A stretch of 64,000 nt of DNA from Agelaius tricolor (lineage: Eukaryota; Chordata; Aves; Passeriformes; Icteridae), in contig JALJCS010000001.1 in assembly GCA_023055355.1 (NCBI GenBank), forward strand, positions 51,155,381 to 51,219,380, in the 5' to 3' direction. The translations under genes were made by a program, and so were the position numbers. Shown one piece after another: positions 11,801 through 26,800 of this stretch; position 1 is the first letter of the stretch; each line of letters opens with the position of its first letter. The notes under the pieces are model-generated. The model saw only the letters and a list, made by a program, of their open reading frames with translations, ran no database searches and was not told the DNA's origin.

Positions 11801-14800
11801 GAGGACAATTTAAGAATTGAATTTAAGAAAGTTCTGCTGTTAAAGTATTGGTTCTATAATGTTCCTCTGTCCCTTGTACCAATTACACCACCTTTGTCTT
11901 TCCTCAACAGATAGTTGAAAACCCTGACAACTTGCAGAAATTCAAGAGTCAAGGTATTTGTAAAACTTTTTTAGTGACTCCTTCCAATCCAGCTTTTTTA
12001 TTCTTAACTTCCTTTTTATCACCACAGTGCTGTTTGATGTCATGGGAGTTGCACCCTCAGGATTTTGTAACTTATAGTTTGGTGCTTTCTTGGTTACCTG
12101 TGGTAAGAACTGAGATAGCCCTGTCAGCTCCTGATATTTACAGTTGTGTCTTCATTTGGACCATGGTAACAGCATTGCACTCAACATAATAATAAATTAT
12201 TGTTTCAAGGTGCTAACACTGTAATTAAGGAGTTTCAGTGGTCTGAAAAAAGTTTTAGTAAGTGCCTTTACTTCCTCAAATGAAATAGATTTGCAGAGTA
12301 GAATGTGGAATCTGAAAACAATCGTTACTCTATTTCAGCCAAAGACATTGTTTATATAATGACTACTTGCCAGGTGATTATTTTACAAGAGAATGTTTTT
12401 CTATTCCCATTGTGGCTTAACTTTCAACATCTTCTAGTAGGAAAAATAGTCTCTGGTTTTGACCTTCACTCAGGATTTCTGTAGAACTTGTGTGAATGGA
12501 GGCTAAAATCTTAGAAGAGCACAAGCATTCTATGATAAGATCAGAAGTTGGTCAGACATCAGAAAATGTGTAAGGGAGAGAAACTGCAGGGAGAGATACA
12601 GAAATTGGCTGCCATGTAGAAAACTGGGACCAGTCTTTTTTATTATTTAATTATATACTTATTTTATTATCTGAATTTGATTTCAGCTAACCTTCTGTAA
12701 ATGCATGTAAGCAATTAGTGCTCTCTCCGGGTTTCATACTGCTGCTTTTGCATGTTGTGGCAATCACTTTCCTATCTAGCACTTTTCCTACTGCATCTTA
12801 TCTATGAATTTTGGTAGCCCTGCTTCTTGTTTAGAAGCTCTGACCAGCTCTGAAAACCCATGCAGTTAATTGATGTTGTTATCCAGCTGTTCATATGTAA
12901 TGCCTCTGATATTTGTCCTTTTTGGAGGTACTTCAACTGAGTCTCTTTGTGATGATGTTGTATCTGTCCTCACTGTACTCTGTGAGAAGCTCCAGGCTGT
13001 CATAAAGTGAGTTATTTAAGTTTATAATTTTAATTTATTACCTGGAGGTTGAGAGTTTCACTGATGCATGTGATTGTGCTGTTGAAGTTCTGGAATTATG
13101 GAGCAAAGCTGTGCTTAAATGAGGTGTTTGCTAGAGAAAGTATTGTTCATGATGCATAATTTAATCCTTGCTTGAAATTAGGAGCTAATTTGCCTTCTTT
13201 GTGCAGCCTTCTTTGTTCAGCTTTACAGAGCTTCCAGTAAATCTAATCTGTAGGTAACTTCCATACAGCAGCAAAATACTAATACAAAAAACTAATAATC
13301 TAAGTTTTCTTTTCTGGCTGGAAGAACCATCATAGAGAGAATAACAATTACAAGAGCCATGGAGAGACCTAGCAGATACTATATTCAGAATTAATAAATC
13401 AGTCCTTCTTAGACAGGCTTTATCCAATTGCAGTAATTTGTGCTATCAAAGAATTCCTCCAATTTAGGAATATCATACACTCTACCTACTTGAAAATTTA
13501 TAATCTTAACTTCTAAAATGTGGTTGTTATGGACAGGAAGTGTTTTATATGCTGTGCAATTTTCAGAAACTACCAGAGGCAAAGATAGCACAGACATCTA
13601 TGTGCAGCTCTTTTGCAGACTTTCTTCCCATGAGTCTCTCTAATAGCAGCAGGATTACAGAGGAATGCATTACTTAGCATTATTTCATCAGTGTCAGCAT
13701 CTGGGAAAATCAAATCAAGAATGCAGGGATGCCCTGTGCATTCCTATGCAAGTGTCAACTCTAAGGGGATGATCATCTGCATTAAGACACATTGTAAGAA
13801 AAGCTGTTGGGAAAGAAGGCATCTGTACCTGGAATGCATGTATCTTTCCAGATAGGTGTGGACTGTTGTGAGGAAAAATCTATCACCTTTAAAATATATA
13901 AGAAGCCAGCAGTTTTCAACCCTCCATACCACAGAGTTAAAAATCCAGCTTTGAGCCTCAGGATTCAGGGTTTTCTCTATGGCATGTGAAACAGGTATTG
14001 TTGTACTTGGATACAAATTCACGTATGTGAACAAAAGGAACTCAGGCAGTGACAGAAAAACAGATATTTCTCACTCCTTAATTTCGATTCAGATAAATCC
14101 ATTCTTTACAGCTTCCTTGACCTACAGTCATATATCAGAAAGTGCATTCCTCCAGCTCTCATCTCTGACCAAAAGAGAGTTATTAAATCCTGGTTTTCTT
14201 AGGAGCAAAAACCATATTGTGGGTACACTTGCCATGGAGTGCTCCTTCCGTAAGGCGGACCTCAGCCTTGCTTGTCTTCTGGATCCCACAGTTGATGTTA
14301 AGAGTAGGGGCAGGCACGGTGCATGTTACAAGTGTATCAGTTCCAGATGTCCACAGGTTCTTTAATATTCCTTCTCATGAAGCTTTCTTTGAGTTTATGG
14401 TTCTGACAGAGTTACTCGTAAGGCCCTGAAAGGTAGCCATGTTACTGTGTGACTTTCTGCTTGGAGATAGTAACTTTTGACCGTTGTGGCTGTCATCAAG
14501 AAAAAAAAAATAACCAGAAGAGAATAGCCTAAACATGCTTCAGATTGCCTGAAGAAACTATCCAATAGTCCAAAATGTTCTATTTTCTCCTTTTCCTCTG
14601 TTTAAGGTTCCTTCTCAAGATTTTAGATTGAATTTGAGTAGTTATTTGGGTTTTATTCTTCCTATTTTTTCACCTTTTTTTTTAATGCAGTAGATCACTG
14701 CATGCAATCAGTGCAAAATAAGTGGGATGATGCAGGTGATCACACCATTGTAAATTGACAGAAAGAAGCAAAATAAATCACTGCTGTAGATTATGGCATC

Positions 14801-17800
14801 ATTTTCAAGTGAACTAATGTGGTTATTTTAGAAAATTCAGTAGTCTGTTTTAATATGATGTGAATGGCATCTTTTCTTTGCCAGTGACAATCGTCAACTT
14901 CAGCTTCTTTACTTGGAGTGTATCCTCTCCATGCTGAACAGCTCCTCCCCCAGCATGCACCAGCACAAAGGATTCACTGATCTAATATGGTGAGTACATC
15001 TGAAGACTAATGCAAATACTCAGTTTGTAAATGTAAAAGGACCCGTTCCCCCCAGCCTTGCAAAAAAACCTGTAAAAAGTCTCCAGGTGTGAGCAGAGCT
15101 TGCTGTTAACCTACTATCAGTTCTTTCTGTGCCTCATATAAAATTGGTTAGGACTGCCTGCTCAGCTACCACATTAAATCCTGGTAGTGAATTATCACTG
15201 TAATGAGGTCTAATGGATTTAGCCAGAACAGGAAACCTCTTATGCTTTCTGCAATAGTTTGGATTTGTGTGTGGCATTGAACACAGAGATGCAAGCAGAG
15301 GCTTGTTGTAGGAGGGTACTGTTGAGATTCTTAATGTTCTGATACAATAATACAGGAAGATAAGCAAAATTAATGTCAAACGTGTGCTGGTGACCAGAAA
15401 TGCTTATTATGACCTGCATTGTTGTATAAAGTTTGAGGCCGAATAGTCTTAATGTTGCTTCTATTTCATCAAGAATTTCTCCTTTTTAATACACTTTACC
15501 AGGAAGGCTTGATATCTTTGGTGTTCGTATCTACACCTAAATTGATACCATCACATCAAAGCACCTGAAATAATCCTGCTTTCCTTGTGATTGAAGTAGT
15601 GGGGTTTTTATAGCCTGTGGATAATTGAGTCATATTAATAAAGCAAGAATGTAACTAATATGCAGTTCCTTGCAGTCTGTGCCCATCTTTTGACCTTGTC
15701 AGGTAATTGTATTAAGGAATGATATATGTGACTGTTAATGACAAATGTGGTTTTTGTGTTTTTACCCTGTAATTTTTGAAACTGAAGTGATTGACTTGGG
15801 CCCAATTCTAAAGATGGAACATGTAGAGGCGCCCATAACTCCCCTGCTGTCCCAGGAACATCAGTGGCTGCCAAACTGGGAGGTGTTCAGACTGGTAACA
15901 CTTGGCAGTGTGGCACAAGGACCCAGTGCTGAGGCCTCTTGGAGGTCTAACATGAGAGCAGAACTCTCTCTCTCATGGTAGATTCACTTCAGAAGTTTCT
16001 GCCTTTGAATTTCACCCAGCCCATTTTTTCTGCTCATGTGACAGACTGTGGGGCCATCCTGTGAGCAAGGTCACTGAAATTTTCTCAGTTAAAAGAAAAC
16101 ATTTCCTGTTTTATTTTCAATTTACATCCTTTTGGTGATCCAGTTTATGCTGCAAATCTACAGGTGTTTGTATCTGTACCTGTGTACCATGAGGGCAAGC
16201 CATCAGGGGTGTGACTTCTTAACCTGCACTGCTGCCAAGGAATGAACATGCATATTTCAGCTACCTGCTTTAGTGGGGGGAAAAAACCTTAAAACATAGG
16301 TAGATACGAAACAGTTTAAACTGCAAACATCATTTTGAACATTTTGTATGCACTAATACATTACTTGTCTGGTGAGGTTGTGATGCAAACTGGTAGCTGT
16401 CCTTATTCTTTAAGGAGCTGTTGCCTGCATGCACACAGCTTTCACTCTGACAGGCACTTTGTAATCAGTTCCCAAAGAAGATAAAGAAGGGAGGAGAGAG
16501 AGAAAATTTAGCTCTGTGTGCTGACAGTGTTCTCCATAGTTTGATACAGAAATACTTTGACAGGACTAAGATGTGTGGGGAATATATTGTTGTTGCAACC
16601 TGTGATTATTCCTGCTTTGAGACAGGCATATTTCTTAAGCAGTAAATTGTTATGTTTTGAAATGTACTTGATTGGAGAAATAAATGGAATAAGCAGATTC
16701 AAAGTAATTATCTGATGTCCTATTAAAATCTGGTTTTCTTTCCATGGCTTGGGAAGCTGAGCTGTTTCAGATATCTTCTTAAGAGGAGCAATGAAAATTC
16801 TAGACTGTATAAAACCTTGAGAAAATAAAATGTAGTTACCTATGAGGATGTATTTTATGAATTGTTGCTTGAAATTGGGTGCTTGCTCTAGGTACTTGCT
16901 TGAACCTCTAATAAGACATGGGTGAAAACCAGATTTGGGACTCATTCTCATGCAGCACTTGACTTCTTAATTTAAGGTCTTGCAGACTGAAGTAAAATGT
17001 CAAGTGTGTGAGTGCAAAGCTGAAATAGCAGTTAATGGAGCAAAGTGCTGAGCTGGCTTTGGTTCCACAGAGGAGTGATCTGCTGGTGTTGAATCACTTA
17101 ACATGAGTGTGAGACAGTTGAAGGAGGGATGGGTATTTACTGTATAGTGGCATATGTGTAGTATAGTGCACACTGTAAGTTATTGTTCAGGGCTTTCATT
17201 GTGTTCCCAAAAGACAGCCAAACAGATGCTCACAACTAAGGGTGCTTACTAAAATAATGCATGTGCAGTTCAGCGATGGAACATTCAGCCTTCTAGTTAA
17301 CATTGATTAGTTCTTGTTTAGTCAGGTTTTTTTTAAAGCTCCCAAGGTGAATTGAAAAAGAGACACTAAGCAGTTGAAGTCCAGAATTTCTATTTTGTGA
17401 TGGGCTGCAGCTGGTGAAAGAGGCAGGCATGCTATCCTGGAAAGGGACAGCACTGTGCAGCAACAGGAACTTGCAAAATCACTACTATGTTTCTACAGCA
17501 CACAGAGATCCTTCCATATGGACTAGCACGCTGATGATTGAGAGATGAAAAAAGCCTGGCATAATTTGTTTTTCTATCTAACCACTGCTGTTTGACTGAT
17601 CATTAAAACAAGAGTGTCTATCTCATTTAACCATGGGCTATTTTCAATCTGTTCTAGTAAGAGTATTTTTTTCCAGTTACCATCTGCTGCTTTTCTCTTT
17701 CTCAGGAAGCAACTGTGTCCAGCCCTAATAGTAATCCTGGGAAATCCAATCCATGATAAAACTATCACCTCTGCCCACAGCAGCATCTGCCTTGAGGCTG

Positions 17801-20800
17801 ATTCACCTTCCTCAGGGATCTCTGATCATGGCCGGGGTTCAGGTTGTTCTTCCACAGCCCCTGCCCTTAGTGGGCCTGTTGCACGGACCATATATTATAT
17901 TGCAGCAGAACTGGTTCGACTGATGGGGTCAGTGGAATCCATGAAGCCTGTGCTACAGTCTCTGTATCATCGGATGTTGCTTTACCCACCGCCTCAACAT
18001 CGAGTAGAAGCCATCAAAATTATGAAAGAGGTAGGACAATCACATGTGCAAATCCAGGCACGTAAAACAAAGTGTTTATTTAACAGGAAGTTTTGTTGAT
18101 ACATGCACACCAATGTATTTCAAACCTTCCCACCTAGGGATGTTGAACTTGTCCTTTCTGTGCTTCAGCACCACTCTGACAGATAGTTTGATGCAGTTGT
18201 AATAGCTGTATTTGTCTCCATAATACAAGCTACTGTGGCACTCTGTCAGTGCTCGTGCTGTGGTGCTGCATGGAGCAGTTTCTATCACTGAGTCACAATT
18301 GCTCTTTTGGGTGAGATAGAGCATAACGATCCAGTTTGCAACTTCTTTGGCATCTTTCCCCAGACACATCCTCACAGTCTGTTTTCCAGGCATGAAGGTG
18401 AATATATGCTTTGATTACATGCCCAGTTTTTGAAATCCAGTTTCTTGGAGCTCTTTTGAATAGATACAAGAAAGCTGCCAGTGGCTTAAGAAGCCATTTC
18501 AAGACCAATCCATTCTGGCCTCTTGCCCAGCATCTCTGAAAGCACTAGAAGTGGAACACTGGAAGACTTGTTTCAGCACTAGCTGAAATTATGGACTTTT
18601 CTATTCTACATGGGTACCTTTCTTCTCATGTTGTGGAAAACAAGGAAATTTATGTAATTTGTAGGAACAGTGCTATCTCCTAGAGAATTTTTCATCTAGC
18701 TTGTGCATACCTAGGCTGTTCTATTTCTGAAAAATCTCTCTTAACACCACACAGCCACCCACTTGGTTCCTGTCTAAACTGGAAGTCATCCTGTCACTGT
18801 CTTTCTCTAATTTTAAACAATAGCAAGATGATAACTGAAGTGTTAGGAAAAGCTTAGTCTAATGTTGTTTTGTGCAGGACATACCTGTTGCTTCTTTGGG
18901 CCTATTATTACATGCTTGTTTGTATTTCCTGGTGGGCATTAACAAGGTGCCACCTAGAAGGTTGAGTCTGAAGGAATCACTTTGCCTATCTTTCCATGAC
19001 TCCATAATTGTGTAACAAGGTGGCTGAGGAGAGAGGTTTCCTTTGGTATAAACTATAATAAAAAAATACTTATGTTGGCATAAAAATTGTCTTCTGTGCA
19101 GTATCAGGTGAAAAAATCAGCTAAAAATGTAAAGCACTGGAGAACATTCTAAATGTGATTCTTGCTGAATATTCTCCTTTACTTGCTTTTCTGTGTCTAA
19201 AAAGAGGAAAGGTAGCTTTAATAAGTAGACCATCACTGTGCCATTTTCATTTGCTGTGAGAAATTACAGTAGTGCTACCTTGGACTTGATAGAATTATGA
19301 CCTATTTATTTTATTTAAATAATGCTTAGATAATCTTCTTCTTACTTTCGTTTCTTTTCCTTTCAGATACTTGGCAGTCCTCGGCAGCTTTGTGATTTGG
19401 CAGGGCCCTGCTCTTCTGAGTCAGAATCCAAGAAGAGGTCTATTTCTAAAAGAAAGTCCCATCTGGATCTTCTCAAGCTGTACGCTTTGTTTCCTCCTTT
19501 AGCCTCTTCTGTCTTAAACCTGTGCACACAGAGCATTTAAGCAGTTCAGGAGCATACCCAGTATGAGCTGGGGTATCTGCCTGGTTAAGTAAGCTGTGAG
19601 AATGGAAAAGGTGTAAAAGCTCTTGCTTGGTTTGTCATCAGTCTGGGCCTGTTTGTAAAGACATAGATAGCTATCTTGTTGAGTTTGCCAAAATTCCCAA
19701 ATATGTTGGTTTACAGCTGAAAGTTTTTGAGTATGTGTCCTTAAACTTGCAGTAAAATAAATGTGTGTTTCTTTAGAGGTGTATTTTCAAGATGAAGTCA
19801 GAGGAGGTCATAGAAAATTTAAACATTGTCACATTGAGCAAGAAGGGTTCTCAGTTCTTATAAAGATCATATCTTGTAGATAAGATCATTTTCAGGATAC
19901 ATATGGCCTTTAAATTTAGTTCAGCTGGGTGTTGAGATTTTTTTAGTTAAGTGCTTGTCTGTAAGAGAGAATATGCTGTGCATGGTGGTATGAGTACATG
20001 GTAACTTTCCCTTGTTGGCACTCCCTTTACAGAACGACCATGTTTGCATGAGAGACTTAATAGTTTGTTCTTACACTAATTGTCTTTCTCAGGAATAGTC
20101 TTAAAGGATAAGTTCACTTCTTTTTTTCCTGATTATGGACAGATGGTGTTGAATGACAGTGACATGCTCACCATACATGTTGCTGCATACATCACTTAAA
20201 TAAACTCTGTGTTGATTGTAGTATCATGGATGGGATGACAGAAGCATGCATCAAAGGCGGTATTGAAGCGTGCTATGCTTCAGTGTCCTGCGTCTTTGCC
20301 CTGCTTGGAGCGTTAGATGAGCTGAGCCAAGGGAGGGGTCTTAGTGAAGAGCAGATCCAGCTGCTGCTCCAGCGCTTGGAAGAATTGAAGGATGGGACTG
20401 AGACAAGCAGGGACTCTATGGAGATCAATGATGCTGACTTCAGGTGGCAGAGACGCATCCTGTCCTCAGAAAACCCTGCCTGGGAATCAGGAAATGAGAA
20501 GAGTCCTGATATCAGCATTAGCGTTACCACAGACACTGGTCAGACTACTTTGGAAGGGGATATGGGACAAACAACTCCAGAGGATAATCCAGAAAATCAA
20601 AAAAACTCCCTGCCATCTCCAGCTGGACATGAAAGCAAAGAAATTCATTATAGAGAACCAGAGTCAGAAACCATTGACCAGCCAGATGTTGTTCAAAGAA
20701 GCCACACCATAGTCTATCCAGATATAACTAACTTTTTATCAGTTGATTGCAAGACCCGGTCCTATGGATCCAGATACAGTGAAAGTAACTTCAGTGTAGA

Positions 20801-23800
20801 TGACCAGGACCTTTCTAGGACTGAGTTTGATTCGTGTGATCAGTATTCCATGGCAGCAGAAAAGGATTCGGGCAGGTCTGATGTCTCAGACATAGGCTCT
20901 GACAATTGTTCCCTGGCTGATGAGGAGCAGACCCCGCGGGATTGCCCGGGTCACAGGTCCTTACGCACTGCTGCTCTCTCTCTGAAGTTGCTGAAGAGCC
21001 AAGAAGCAGACCAGCACAGTGCACGGCTCTTCATCCAGTCACTTGAAGCACTTCTTCCTAGGCTTATAGCTCTTCCCAGCATAGAAGAAGTGGATGGAGC
21101 ACTGCAGAGTTTCTCTTCAACATTCTGCTCAGGTTTGCAAGCAAATATTTACTGTCTAACCAGCATACACACTCTGACTGCACTGTACACAGATTCCCTT
21201 GTAGGATTTCATCTTCAGAGAACATACCCAGAATGAGGAGGTTTGGCCTTTACACCATACATTCCTCCACAGGAACATACTTCATTTAAGGCAAAGCAAA
21301 TTGAGTATGCAGGCAGTGATCCAAAGGGAGGTACATCCATTGACACTTAACAGGCTCTGGATTATGTCCTGAATCAATAAAGAAATGGAGTTTGTTGTAG
21401 CAAGATACCTCTTTGCAGGTTTGTGAAGCTCTGTTGAGAAGCTTTGCACATGGTGTCACTAAAGAGAGGTTGGGGTTGCACCTTAGAATGAGAAGGTGGG
21501 AAGTCCCATCGCCTGTTTGCAATGAGATATAAGTAGCTTAGTACATCACTGCACTGTTATTATTAGTAATGCCAGCCTCACAAAGAGGGTGGTAACAATT
21601 CTGCAACAGTAAGCTCTAGAAAGGATAGGGAAGGAGGGGAGTTTGTCTTCATTCTTTTGTTTTTCATAATGCTGCTGTCTAATATGACAGGAAGTGCAAA
21701 GCTCAAAGCCCAGACCAAGACAAAAATTAAGATCTGCCTATCTTCAGTTCTTTAATGATTAGAACATTTGGGATCTCGACCTGTCAAACAAACAAAAAAA
21801 GTCATGCAAAGGCTAGTTTGTCCGGTTGATAGCATATTTTAAATGTGTGTAAATATATATTTTTAGAAGGGTTTCGCTTTCCTGACAGTGGCCAAAATGA
21901 AAATGTTTGCTAAAATATGTGTCTGTTTATTTAACTTACTTTACTGCATTTGCCTTTCCTATTGCTCATCTCCTAATCATTGCTTCATTCATTTATGCTC
22001 TCTCACACACATTAAAATCATGCAGAGTCAGAAGGGGGGACTCTTCCCATCATCATACAACATAATTTAGATATGAAGCTGGGTGAATAAGATGATATTC
22101 TTAATATCCTGTTTAAATGCTACCCAAATAAACCTTAACTCAGGAAGATTGTAAATGGTATTCTTAAGAAACGTTGGCTATTTTATATCACAGAAAGGAA
22201 AGAGGCACTAATGTGCACTACTTTCCTAATTGAGGGGCTCAAGAGCACCCTTTCTGTCACAAGTATTTCTTTTTTCCTGGAAAAGGGTAATCTTGAGGTT
22301 ATGATGAAAGACCAGTGCTAGACCTCTAGTTCAAATCTTTGTGCACCTGTTTCCTTGTGCATGAATGAGTATGCCACTTCTTTTCCCTTTTGTCTGTAAA
22401 GTCTTTATAGAGTGCTTTTAAAGCTTTAGAACATGTGGACCTAGGAGAATTCTAGATTTTAAGGCTAAACATAGCTTTTCTTGGCATTCAGTATGAGTAA
22501 TGCAGTGAGAAAAGTGGAAGAATATAACTGAATTTTTGCATTAAATCCATTGTTTGTGATTTGTATATCTTAAAAAAGATACTTAGTCTTGGACTTAGAT
22601 TGTTGAGAGAGACCATTCACTTTTCTAAGAAAGCCACCCTTGTGGCTAAATCTGTATTTTAAAAATGTACACCACGTTTCCAGATGGATTTTGTGGAGTA
22701 CTTGTAAAAGACACCATTCAGTAAGGAATCGTGGAAGAATGGAGTAACCAGTCACTGTATTAAGACAGCCTGGAAGAGCTATCATGGAGTTTTCATGAAG
22801 TCGTGGCTGTTGCAGGGTTGTACTTTTATGCTTTAATAAGATCTGGGTAATTCCTGTTTCAGTTGGACACCTGGAATGAGACTCATTCCAGCTGAAACAG
22901 TCCCTTAACTTGTACCTCAGATCTTAAGCAAATGTCCATCAGTCCTCCTGAGGTGAGAACTTGTGCTCCTGTGTAGATGAGAGAGCCATGAGTTTGAAAA
23001 CCTTTAGAGAGAGAGAGACTTAGGAAATTTGAAACAAATGTCATGGGGTGAGAAGTCCCCTGGAGAGCTTCTGAGACACCAGTTTGATCTGCCTCTCTAA
23101 ACAATGTGTAGGTCCTTACTTTAGGAGTCCTTCATTAGCACCAGCTGGTCAAGGCACTGATTAGATGATGAAGCTAGAGGGATTGATCCCATTCATTGTA
23201 TATACAACATTTATTCATGTATAATTCTTGAAGAATGCGTGGAGAAATTTGAGAGTTGGTTAAGATTCAAGTTGAGAAAAGATGCAGTTCTGAGACCAGT
23301 CAGTACAGAAGCAGTATTTTTGTGTTTCTGGGAGACCTTATTTAACTGCTTTGTTTCATTTCTTGATTTTTCTTACACTTTGGAAGAATAATACAATTCA
23401 GTATTCTTTCCTTCAAGCCAGGTCCTTATATAGATAGCATTTCAAAATTAGGATGTTTTCATAGGATTGAAAGGCAATGAATGGAGGTAGGAATTTAAGG
23501 CACTGCTGAGATAAGAATGAAAAAGGTGTAGTCAGCTAAACAGAGTTGTAGTGAAATTAAAATTTGCAATTAAGTTGGTTAACTCTAAAGTTAGGAGTAA
23601 GTTAGCCCATCTAGAGTTTTGATTCCATACTTTTTAGAGAGAAGGTTTTTATGTTGGTAGGTATAATCTTCTGTTTCTGTGATCTCAGCATCTCACAAAT
23701 GCAGTTGTTTTCCCGTTTTTTAGAGGAAGTTAAGGAACATATTTTTCCCCAACACTTTTTAGTGCTCAAATACATGCCCTCAACAGAGTATCGACTTTTC

Positions 23801-26800
23801 TGTGCACTTCTAAACCTTCCTTTTTAATTGTTATCTTGTATAGGAGGTTGCACATTTTTTTAAACATTTTGATGCAAAATAAAGTGGGCTTTTTTGTTTG
23901 GTTGGGATATTTTGTTGTTGGGGGTTTTTTTGGGTTTTTTTTTTTTTTTACTTTTACATATGCCTCTGCCTTGAGGTTTTTGTTACTCTAGCAGATTCTA
24001 GTCCCTGAGGTACATATTTAAGAGAGATAAGACAAAAAGCCAGAGGGAGATATCTACATCAATATCATGATCCTCCATCCGACAGAGTGTTAAGATGCAT
24101 CTTTGTTTTCAGTGATGAAGAAATCACTACAACTACTCACAGGGTACTTTCAAGCACATGGTTGCAGTTTTGGTAGTAGGTAAAGCTGACATTCTGTTGA
24201 CATCACCATGAGAAATCTACCCCAAGCAATGCCAGCCTGTGTGGATGTGGTTCGTGGCCAGCCCTATCACCCTTCTTCCACAAAGGTTGTTCCCTTGAAC
24301 AGATACTCATTTTTTAGACCCACCCTGGAACAGTTACTCTCTTTCTAAATCCACCCTCAAACAGTTACTCACCTTATCCACGCCCCCAAAGTGACGACAG
24401 TGGAAAGTCCGAGAAGGCAGCAGCACAGAGCTTTCAAACCCTCACGAGGCAAGAAAAACATTTGCTTCTTTTCTGTGTGTGGATTTTTTTTTTTTACTGT
24501 TAATGGTTTGTTGTATTTTGTCTAAGAAGAGGTATGAGCTTTATGGTGGGAGGAATATATTCACAGTAAACCACTGCAGCCGTTAACAAATGACACAGCT
24601 TTGCTTCATCATGTAACTAACCTTGGAAGCTGGTTTTTGTTCCATTTCGAGCATTCCTTTAGGGTAAAGCTGACTTCTTAATCTTCCCTAATTGACATTA
24701 TATGAATGGATTTCACAGTTGATGTGAAAACCATGAAATATTGTGAGTTATGTGGGTGGATCTGGTATTTCTGGTTTTTTCATGGTTCAGACTACAGATC
24801 ATGGGGATTCAATTAGGTATTGCTCATACTTGATTGATATTTTTCTACCAGTAGGTCAGCTATTTGACATCCATGGGAAGAAGGGATTGTGCCATTGAGC
24901 ATGGTTGTAGGCTTCATAAAAATATTGTTTTCAGGACTAGTGAGTCCTTTCTGGTGGTTTCTGGGTCTGACGGAAGTGCAAGTGCTCAGCCATTTAGAAA
25001 GTAGGCCTTGTATGAAATAAATAGGGCTTGGAGTTGTAACTAGTTCCAGCTGGCTTGGCCCTAGATATTTGTCCACATATCTCTAGGCCATGGAGAGAAT
25101 GATGATTACGGACTGATCTTGTAAGGTGTGGAGCACTCCAGTCCCCATCCAGCAAATGACTTTGCCAGAACAAGTTTACTGGGGGGTTAAAAGGGCTGTT
25201 AATCTCATTAGCACCATTTGGTGCAGTGTATTTTCATTTAAGTACACAGGCTTTGGGTCTGCTCCTTTCCACCTCACTTTTCCAGTTAGCATTGCAGATG
25301 TATCCTGCCCTTTGCTTTATACATGATAGTCATCCCAATAAATGCTGGTGCTCCTTGCTTATTTCAAATTTAGCACAAATTTCAAAAACATTGTTTTGCT
25401 GGACTGTGACTGGAGTGTTCAGTTTGTCTTGCATTCTAGATGAACTATTTATTTTTCTATTCCCTACTCTAGTATGTTTAGTAGAGCAATTTCTACTGAT
25501 GATTCATTAACTATTCTAGCAATCTGTTGCTGCCAAAATGTTAGGGATAGTTTCTGATATTTTTTTCCAGGAAAAATCTGTGTAAAATATGAGAGCTCAC
25601 ATGGTGTTTTTGTTAGGTATGATGCACTCACCAGGATTTGAGGGAAACCTAAATTTCAACTTCCAGACTCTGATGAATGCAGACAGTCTCTACGTGGTAT
25701 CACATTACACTTTGCTGCTCAACCTAAAATTGGCAAACTCAGATTACTACAGGAAGAAGCCTGCCCAAGCCCCCGTGTTGCTGGTGAGTTGGGGAATATG
25801 GGATCATTGTTTTTAAAAAATGAAAATTTATTTTGCTTCCTTTCACATAAACCAGCCCACACATAAAGCCTTTAGGCTGCTTGCTAAGTGGAGTAATAGT
25901 AATTGCAAATGAAGCATTCTCCAAGCTGCTTATGAATCTTGCATGATAAGTGTTGTGCATCTAAATTACTCTGTGATTTGGTGGGAAGGAATGCTGCTTA
26001 CTGATTGTCATTAAGGTCGCAGTCATTTTGATGGTTAAGCTATTTTCAGAATAGATTAGCATCATGTGGTATTGCAAGTACTGTCTCTTGACAATGTGCA
26101 TGAACATATCTTCATCTTGCAACTGTTTTTTTTTTTTTTTGCCTAATATTTGATTTGAATTTCTGTAGATGAAGACATGAGAAGTTAAAGTGAAAAATAA
26201 GTAGGTCTTAGTAGTGTGAAATTATAATTTTTGTTACACCTGGAATTCCTCCACTTCTTGGGCTTTTTAAAAATCGTTTTGAAAACATGCATCCATGTTG
26301 TTTAACTTAGTTGCCCAAGAGACATTTTTTCAGAGTTTTCTGAAAAAAAAAGAAAATTGTGATATATGGAAAAAATAAGAAAAGGTGTCAAAATATATAA
26401 TTATTACTGAACTTCCAGTGTAAGGGAATTTATAATCTATATAATCTCAAAAACAAATGGAGTTTAACATCATCCTTAGTTCTGGTGTGGTCTGCAGCAG
26501 ATCAAGTGCAGATCTGTGACTCATGACATTCTCTAGAGGATTCAATGTGCACAACAGGCCTGAGCACGACCAAAGTATTCTTAGAGATCATTCTGACAAA
26601 TAATTGGAGACCAGTTAATCTGTGATGACTGTTCAATGCAGAAAAGCCCAGTTGTTGGACAGGCTATGTTAGGTGCCACAACTTCTAATTGGATTTGAGA
26701 TCCCACTCCTACCTCATGGAAGTAGCGAGAGATCAGCATGTCTCATTGTCACTGTGCAAGAACTGTCATTCTGATTTGCATTGTACATTAACTGCAGTAG

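Noticed and set aside
13979..14365. 128-codon + strand ORF
   Set aside because: No family resemblance, no splice context in phase, and overlapping open frames on the other strand; intronic chance.
16508..16951. 147-codon minus-strand ORF
   Set aside because: AT-driven composition, no recognisable domain, and no promoter or splice signals seen.
20226..21236. 336-codon ORF as an independent gene with its own start
   Set aside because: It is the internal exon W8 read on into the intron. The preceding splice supplies the codons before the Met, and the true exon ends at 21132.
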